Shown here piece after piece: positions 60,601-64,000 of a DNA stretch of 64,000 nt. Both the position numbers and the translations under genes were made by a program. The first letter of the stretch is position 1. Each line of letters starts with the position of its first letter. Source of the stretch: Planococcus citri (taxonomy: Eukaryota; Arthropoda; Insecta; Hemiptera; Pseudococcidae); NCBI RefSeq assembly GCF_950023065.1, contig NC_088679.1, positions 42,656,001-42,720,000 on the forward strand, written 5' to 3'. The notes below the pieces were generated by a model. The model made no database searches, was not told the DNA's origin, and was given only the letters and a program-made list of their open reading frames with translations.

Positions 60601-62688
60601 AATCCGCATAAGTAATTATTTCGTTTTCACGCTAGTTTTCCTTTAAAACGACACGATGTGACGAAGTTGCAAATAAGTTACGATGACTCGGTCGCTTTCA
60701 ACACTGTTCGTCATTTTCGTTTTCAACGTATTAAAACAGTTTGAGGTTATCTTTGTACGCGTTTACTGTGATACCATACAGTTCATCATCAAATTTTAAT
60801 CCACCCGGTTTAAAAATCAATTTCAACATTTCATGCGTCCAAAGTCGGTAAAAGGTACTTGCTTTTCGCGGAATAAATTATGGTCGATGATTTTCGACGG
60901 TACAGCTCGGCAATTTTCATTTTCAAACTTTCACTACAGAGATTTACGAATGAAGTTTTCAAGTTGCCAATCCAAATGCCATTCGTATACGTAATAATCC
61001 AACCATCGACCGAACCAATCATATGCGAAGTCCAATTCTCAAAGGATTCTGTTAAACTTATAACGAAAAAACTCGACTTTTGCGACCACTCGGCGAAGAA
61101 AAAATTTTACTTATGTAAAATCGAAGCTTTGGAGTATCATAAGAATGTAGAAATGTAAAACTACGGCGGACTAATTTCTATTTTTTATAAAAAGTTGCAG
61201 ACTGAGTTGGAAAAAAGTTGTTCTCGTACTCGTAATATGACGTCAATAAGAGGCGGTGAAAAGTAAAGGTTTTGAACATGCATAATTCCAAACTCTCTCC
61301 CCTTCTATTTCAATTTCAAGCGGTAAAACTTTAAAAAAATGAAAGATGAATACGTAAAACACCGATATAAAATAATGCGAGTACGCGTGTTTATACTAAT
61401 TAAAAAATAATCGAAAACAATGTTTCATTTTTGACACATTTTGAAAAAAGATAAGAAAAAGGAGAGACGACGTTGCAAACTGCAATTACTGCAGCAAAGA
61501 AAAAGATTATCAAAATTCCCAGCTCTTATGAAACACAGTCTTTTTAGAGGCTTGGGATGGATTTTCATGAATTATTTCCACATTTTCAATTAAAAATAAA
61601 CGGACTTCAAAAATTAATGCAAAAGGACAGATGGCAGATGGCTAATTTCATTTTTTATGAAATAAATAAATTGAGCTCAGAAGAGCGACGAAGTGAAATG
61701 ATTGTAACGAAAATTGATGAATTGAGTCACAAAACTATTAAAATTCCATTCTAAATTCATCCTGATCATTTAAAAATGTAGATTCAAAAATTTGAACCCC
61801 TATTTTGTGGGGGAAGGGTGTGAAAAATTCAATCGATTTAACAACTAAGAAGGCGCCAAAGTACGGTATACCTATTTCAAAAGCTAATAAATATTTGAAA
61901 TCAGCACCTGTAAATTAGCGAAAATCACCACATTATGTCACAACATTTTTTAGTAATTTTTGTGCATTTTTTCACAATTGTGAAGAAGCAGAATTTTTAA
62001 AAACAAATAAACGGTTCTGAAGCGAAAGGGCCAATCTACGTTTAAAAAGTTCCGTTCTGAACTTTCTGAACTTGAATGCATTGCAAAATTCAAGTTTCCA
62101 GCTAGTAATAAAATGTTCATGCACTTTTTTCTCCCCTCTGATAATTTTCCCCTCGTTCAGTACTGAATACGAGAAGAAAACTTGAGAAAAAAATTAGTTC
62201 TAAATGTACTTGAGCAATAGTCGATTTGGATTACACGAATTCTGGTTAGACACTTGGACAGGCACCTCCAACATTTGGTTAACTTGAATAATGAACTGTT
62301 GAAATGCAGACCGTACGTTCGTTAGGTTGTTTACATTTACTATATAGTCCGAGTTAGCGCAGAATTTGCTAAATTCAACGTCGGTGTAATAGAAATTTCC
62401 CACTAAATTCATTTAAATGTTAACCCGATTTGAAATAAAGTTTAAACGCACGTAACGTAGGCAGCCCCTATTTAAACACCATATAAATTAGTGCAACTAC
62501 GCGATTCAATAAAATACACGCTTTGTCAACTTACAATGAAATCGTTTCATTCCAAACTGGATTTAAAGATGCTTTAATTGTTTTCGTTTTCTTCTTAATG
62601 TTGTCTGCATCTGGTATTAGTTTTAATTTCACGTATGGGTCAGAAGCGCCATTTGGGTCCATTGGTATCAGATTTTTAGCTTGTAGAA
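45487..62688 (-). CDS. Conventional protein kinase C, 3' part of gene (9 exons)
   Basis: Nine exons give 486 residues and a stop, all joining in frame at GT-AG introns. Order: C2 domain (KNLIPMDPNG, then DKDRRVLIEVWDWDRTSRND with the calcium-binding aspartates), hinge, kinase domain (GKGSFGKV loop, YAIKILKKD lysine, YRDLKLDN catalytic loop, DFG, activation loop TTKTFCGTPDYIAPE), AGC tail with turn motif LTPTDK and hydrophobic motif FMGFSYLNPEF. The enzyme phosphorylates Ser/Thr in response to calcium and diacylglycerol at the plasma membrane. C2 preceding the kinase makes it a conventional isoform, the Pkc53E/PKC-alpha-beta type. The pseudosubstrate and C1A/C1B exons are not in the window and must lie beyond 64,000. 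All key catalytic residues seen are intact. Introns range from 74 to 9,341 bases. Confidence 0.95.
45640..47934. other. PKC last intron with two repeat fragments
   Basis: A 2.3-kb intron. It holds the dispersed repeat copy at 46071-46098 (27 of 28 bases shared with 34155-34182) and a small inverted repeat at 46930-47029. No coding content. Confidence 0.6.
46930..47029. repeat. 100-base inverted repeat
   Basis: AAAAAAAACACCTCAGCTTT at the left pairs with the complement AAAGCAGCTGAGATGTTTTT at the right, leaving a loop of about 50 bases. MITE-like, with no clear target duplication. Confidence 0.45.
47935..48075 (-). CDS. PKC exon: kinase C-lobe end and AGC tail
   Basis: Reads FLMKNPNKRLGSGPRG...HAFFRRIDWDKIENRE...PPFKPKI. 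Acceptor GTTTAG, donor ATT|GTAAGT, phase 0 on both sides. Confidence 0.95.
48162..48350 (-). CDS. PKC exon: kinase subdomains IX-X
   Basis: Sixty-three codons including YGKSVDWWAYGVLLYEML and GQPPFDGEDEEELF. Phase 0 at both borders; donor GGC|GTAAGT. Confidence 0.95.
48446..48647 (-). CDS. PKC exon: catalytic loop, DFG and activation loop
   Basis: Contains GILYRDLKLDNVMLD, KIADFGMCKEG and KTTKTFCGTPDYIAPE. The acceptor CATGTAG supplies the last base of a split Val codon. Confidence 0.95.
48728..48819 (-). CDS. PKC exon: kinase hinge region
   Basis: DRLYFVMEFVNGGDLMFQIQ and GKFKEPVAV. Donor GCTGT|GTAAGT, ending in phase 2. Confidence 0.95.
48975..49065 (-). repeat. Family A repeat fragment in PKC intron
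   Basis: Bases around CCAGAACCAGAACAACTTGA and ACCAATCAATTAAGGAAATT match the reverse-oriented signature of the 28-29 kb inverted repeats. A partial, diverged copy in the intron 48820-49855. Confidence 0.5.
49856..50029 (-). CDS. PKC exon: ATP-binding lysine and helix C
   Basis: VMLAERKGTDELYAIKILKK (Lys of the VAIK-type motif), then DDDVECTMVEKRVLAL (helix C glutamate) and QLHSCFQTM. Phase 0. Confidence 0.95.
50104..50232 (-). CDS. PKC exon: hinge and Gly-rich loop
   Basis: Forty-three codons running from KTSVSKKPVVSDKDIPHN to ATDFNFLMVLGKGSFGK. Acceptor GTGTAG, donor AAG|GTGAGT. It joins directly and in phase to the C2 exon ending KNQMR, 9.3 kb upstream. Confidence 0.9.
50233..51992. other. 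PKC 9.3-kb intron, part 3' of the nested repeats
   Basis: AT-rich intron sequence. A possible small exon near 50860-50921 on the - strand is discussed under rejected items. No other coding signal. Confidence 0.55.
52148..52155 (+). repeat. hAT target-site duplication, left
   Basis: CTCATTTC, identical to 54210-54217. An 8-base duplication is the hallmark of hAT transposition. Confidence 0.9.
52156..54209. mobile_element. Non-autonomous hAT-type transposon
   Basis: Begins CAGGGCCGTATTTACGTA and ends TAAATCCGGCCCTG, inverted ends of the CAGGG(C/G)CGG class known from hAT elements. Subterminal GCCTAGGGCGGCAAATTTTA-like boxes occur at both ends (about 52190 and 54150). The 8-base duplications match perfectly. 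No transposase frame; the centre is filled by a foldback. It is 2,054 bases long and was inserted into an older MITE. Confidence 0.88.
52425..53831. repeat. 1.4-kb foldback with arms of about 635 bases
   Basis: Left arm (52425 to about 53060, starting TTTGGGTCATTCCACGTCAA) and right arm (about 53195 to 53831, ending TTGACGTGGAATGACCCAAA) are highly similar reverse complements about an axis near 53128, with a spacer of about 135 bases. Differences are scattered single bases. No coding capacity; the 64-codon frame at 53224-53418 is a by-product. It lies centrally in the hAT-type element, either as an insertion or as that element's own interior. Confidence 0.85.
54210..54217 (+). repeat. hAT target-site duplication, right
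   Basis: CTCATTTC, identical to 52148-52155. Confidence 0.9.
54370..59573. other. PKC 9.3-kb intron, part 5' of the nested repeats
   Basis: AT-rich intron sequence. A GTAG tetranucleotide run is at about 58413-58433. No coding exon, no structured RNA recognised. Confidence 0.55.
59574..59802 (-). CDS. PKC exon: second half of C2 domain
   Basis: Begins with the last base of a Phe codon and reads DLRSEDKDRRVLIEVWDWDR, SLSFGISELMKSPVSGWFKL and LKNQMR at the donor AGA|GTAAGT. Calcium-ligand aspartates of the WDWD region are present. Confidence 0.95.
60880..61158 (+). CDS. 92-codon intronless ORF opposite PKC, unknown
   Basis: Starts at ATG 60880 just after an in-frame TAA and ends at TAA. The protein is basic, with three cysteines in the C-terminal half (IICEV, DFCDH, YLCKI) and no recognised domain, signal peptide or membrane segment. 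Composition looks more protein-like than most intronic frames here. It may be a small nested gene, a relic, or chance. Confidence 0.2.
   Translation: MVDDFRRYSSAIFIFKLSLQRFTNEVFKLPIQMPFVYVIIQPSTEPIICEVQFSKDSVKLITKKLDFCDHSAKKKFYLCKIEALEYHKNVEM
61557..61754 (+). CDS. 65-codon ORF opposite PKC, unknown
   Basis: Reads MDFHELFPHFQLKINGL then predicted helices rich in Lys, Glu and Leu (INKLSSEERRSEMIVTKIDE). No domain recognised, no promoter or splice evidence. Probably chance, listed because the composition is coding-like. Confidence 0.12.
   Translation: MDFHELFPHFQLKINGLQKLMQKDRWQMANFIFYEINKLSSEERRSEMIVTKIDELSHKTIKIPF
62200..62412 (-). CDS. 70-codon ORF inside PKC intron, unknown
   Basis: ATG at 62412 to TAG, on the PKC strand but not in its reading path. 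Contains FYYTDVEFSKFCANSDYIVN and an Asn/Gln/Val-rich stretch. No domain recognised. Could be a retroposed fragment or chance. Confidence 0.15.
   Translation of the reverse strand: MNLVGNFYYTDVEFSKFCANSDYIVNVNNLTNVRSAFQQFIIQVNQMLEVPVQVSNQNSCNPNRLLLKYI
62535..62688 (-). CDS. PKC exon: first half of C2 domain
   Basis: Reads LQAKNLIPMDPNGASDPYVK then KLIPDADNIKKKTKTIK and NPVWNETIS. The polybasic KKKTKTIK patch is the phosphoinositide-binding strand of conventional PKC C2 domains. Acceptor TTTTGCAG; the upstream exon lies outside the window. Confidence 0.95.
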
Positions 62689-64000
62689 CTGCAAAAAAAA
62701 AAAAGCAATAATAAAGAGGTTAGTGTACAGCTACGCAAATTTAAATTAAATTTTTCATAAAACACGTGTTACATCAAATGTGTATTACACATTCAGATTA
62801 GACAAACCAAAAACTTCGTGAAAACAATTTGTGTATCTTCGCATACCTATGAAGAGACAATGATATGAAAAATTCCAAAGAAAACAATAATTATTATCTC
62901 TTCAAATGCCAAAATAAACGACACCTAGCTTACACGAAGTTTTCATTTTCTTGAAACTAGTTACATTCAATGTGTATTTGATGGGACACCTTGTATACGA
63001 AAAACCAATAAAATTAAAAATCTTCAGATGTACCTAAACCTATGTGAAGGGTAGTATACGTCATACGTATGATACAATGAATTAACAATAAGAATCAATC
63101 CACATGTACTACCAAGATTGATTGCTACATATTTATTTCGTAATCGCTTTTCTTCGACTTCAAAGTAGAATACAACAAAGGGAAAAATTACCATTCAGTT
63201 TCAAATTATCGGTACCTAAGCCTATAACAAGACAGTATACTACAAAGATGAACTAACTCTTTACGCGGCTCTTTTCGTTTGCAGCATCAAATTACCAACT
63301 CTTGAGTTCACGTATCGATTTTGTAAAAGGTATAATGTTTATATCTACAGATATACATTTCAAAATGTATTTTACCTCGTAAAAATTATACACATAAATG
63401 ATTTTCCACAACAGCTCTACTCTGTATACTTATTCGTAAACCGATTGTTACGTATTTTTATACACGCGAATTTTAAAAATCACATCACGTTTGAAATGAG
63501 CCCACTTCACCGACATCGAAATGAATACAACTTCAACAAAACTAAACCGACAACAATTTTGAATAAGGCGTGAACGATACATAAAAATATGTGCCAATAA
63601 TCAAAATAAAAGAAAAAAACCTTCATCAAATTTGGAATTTTTGTTTAAAAAATATTTTCAAAATCAACAATAAAAACGCGGACAGTTTTACGATCATTTT
63701 GTATTTTATTAATAAATATTTTATACTTCGACTTTGCACTCGCTATGCTATAAAACTTTTTTTCCTTTTCGATAAACTTCAAAATGAACTCGAACCTGGA
63801 ATGAATGAAATATAAGCTACACAAAAAAATATCCTCTAGCTAAAGACCGAGACGAACTTTTTTTTTGTAAATTTTTCAGCACATTTCGAAACAACGGAAT
63901 GAAAATTTCATTTGCCTTCGAAACATTTTCTAAAAACGTGAATTTTTTTCAAATCAAATCATTTCGACGACGCGTTTATTTGTTTTATCAGTCGACAAGT
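62689..64000. other. PKC intron running out of the window
   Basis: Upstream of the first C2 exon on the - strand. I looked for C1 zinc-finger and pseudosubstrate motifs and saw none, so the remaining N-terminal exons lie past the window edge. AT-rich with no other feature. Confidence 0.6.

Larger units (their letters stand above)
59803..62534. other. PKC C2 intron with three unassigned small ORFs
   Basis: A 2.7-kb intron between the two C2 exons. Besides the ORFs listed separately, a CRE palindrome is at 61238-61245 and a G run at about 60447-60459. None of the ORFs continues the PKC reading frame. Confidence 0.5.

Noticed and set aside
1..64000. CRISPR arrays, operons, bacterial features, telomeric TTAGG arrays
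   Set aside because: None seen; the short repeats are TAGGTA-type or transposon ends, and genes have spliceosomal introns.

Overview
The window is AT-rich eukaryotic nuclear DNA from an animal. Genes are split by GT-AG introns, intergenic and intronic DNA is long, and there are many decayed or non-autonomous transposons. The best-conserved gene is a conventional protein kinase C of insect type. The dispersed TAGGTA/TACCTA micro-repeats and the base composition suggest a hemipteran insect, perhaps an aphid, mealybug or scale relative. That placement is inference.

Left part (1-35,100): I recognise no protein-coding gene. It holds candidate transcription starts (TATA plus initiator at 2.88-2.92 kb and 12.18-12.22 kb on the + strand; a double-CRE plus TATA arrangement at 17.4 kb on the - strand) and a cluster of three CRE palindromes at 9.5-9.7 kb. 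Repeats here are a degenerate repeat field (10.1-10.8 kb), a 1.1-kb TA-flanked element packed with copies of CACCAGTAATCGGC (20.66-21.78 kb), a family of large inverted repeats (27.7-29.5 kb) and a reverse-transcriptase relic (29.5 kb).

Middle part (35,121-42,200): a four-exon gene on the - strand (39,535 to 35,121) encodes a 430-residue membrane protein. It has a signal peptide, two Ig-like domains, a Cys-rich WSPC linker and one membrane segment, and is most like the FAM187 family. Its second intron carries a 0.95-kb foldback whose arms are themselves hairpins. Upstream lie a 63-codon ORF in an excellent start context with two CREs, and a candidate + strand first coding exon (MPPKTSGG...). 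A second reverse-transcriptase relic is at 42.05 kb.

Right part (45,487-64,000): nine exons of a conventional PKC (Pkc53E/PKC alpha-beta type) on the - strand cover most of the C2 domain, the whole kinase domain and the C-terminal tail. The pseudosubstrate and C1 exons must lie beyond base 64,000. Its 9.3-kb intron contains three nested repeats: a TA-flanked MITE split by a hAT-type element with a perfect 8-bp target duplication, which carries a 1.4-kb foldback with arms of about 635 bp.

The two genes share a strand but show no evident functional link. The most unusual feature is that introns of both contain very long perfect-looking hairpins that would be transcribed as double-stranded RNA.
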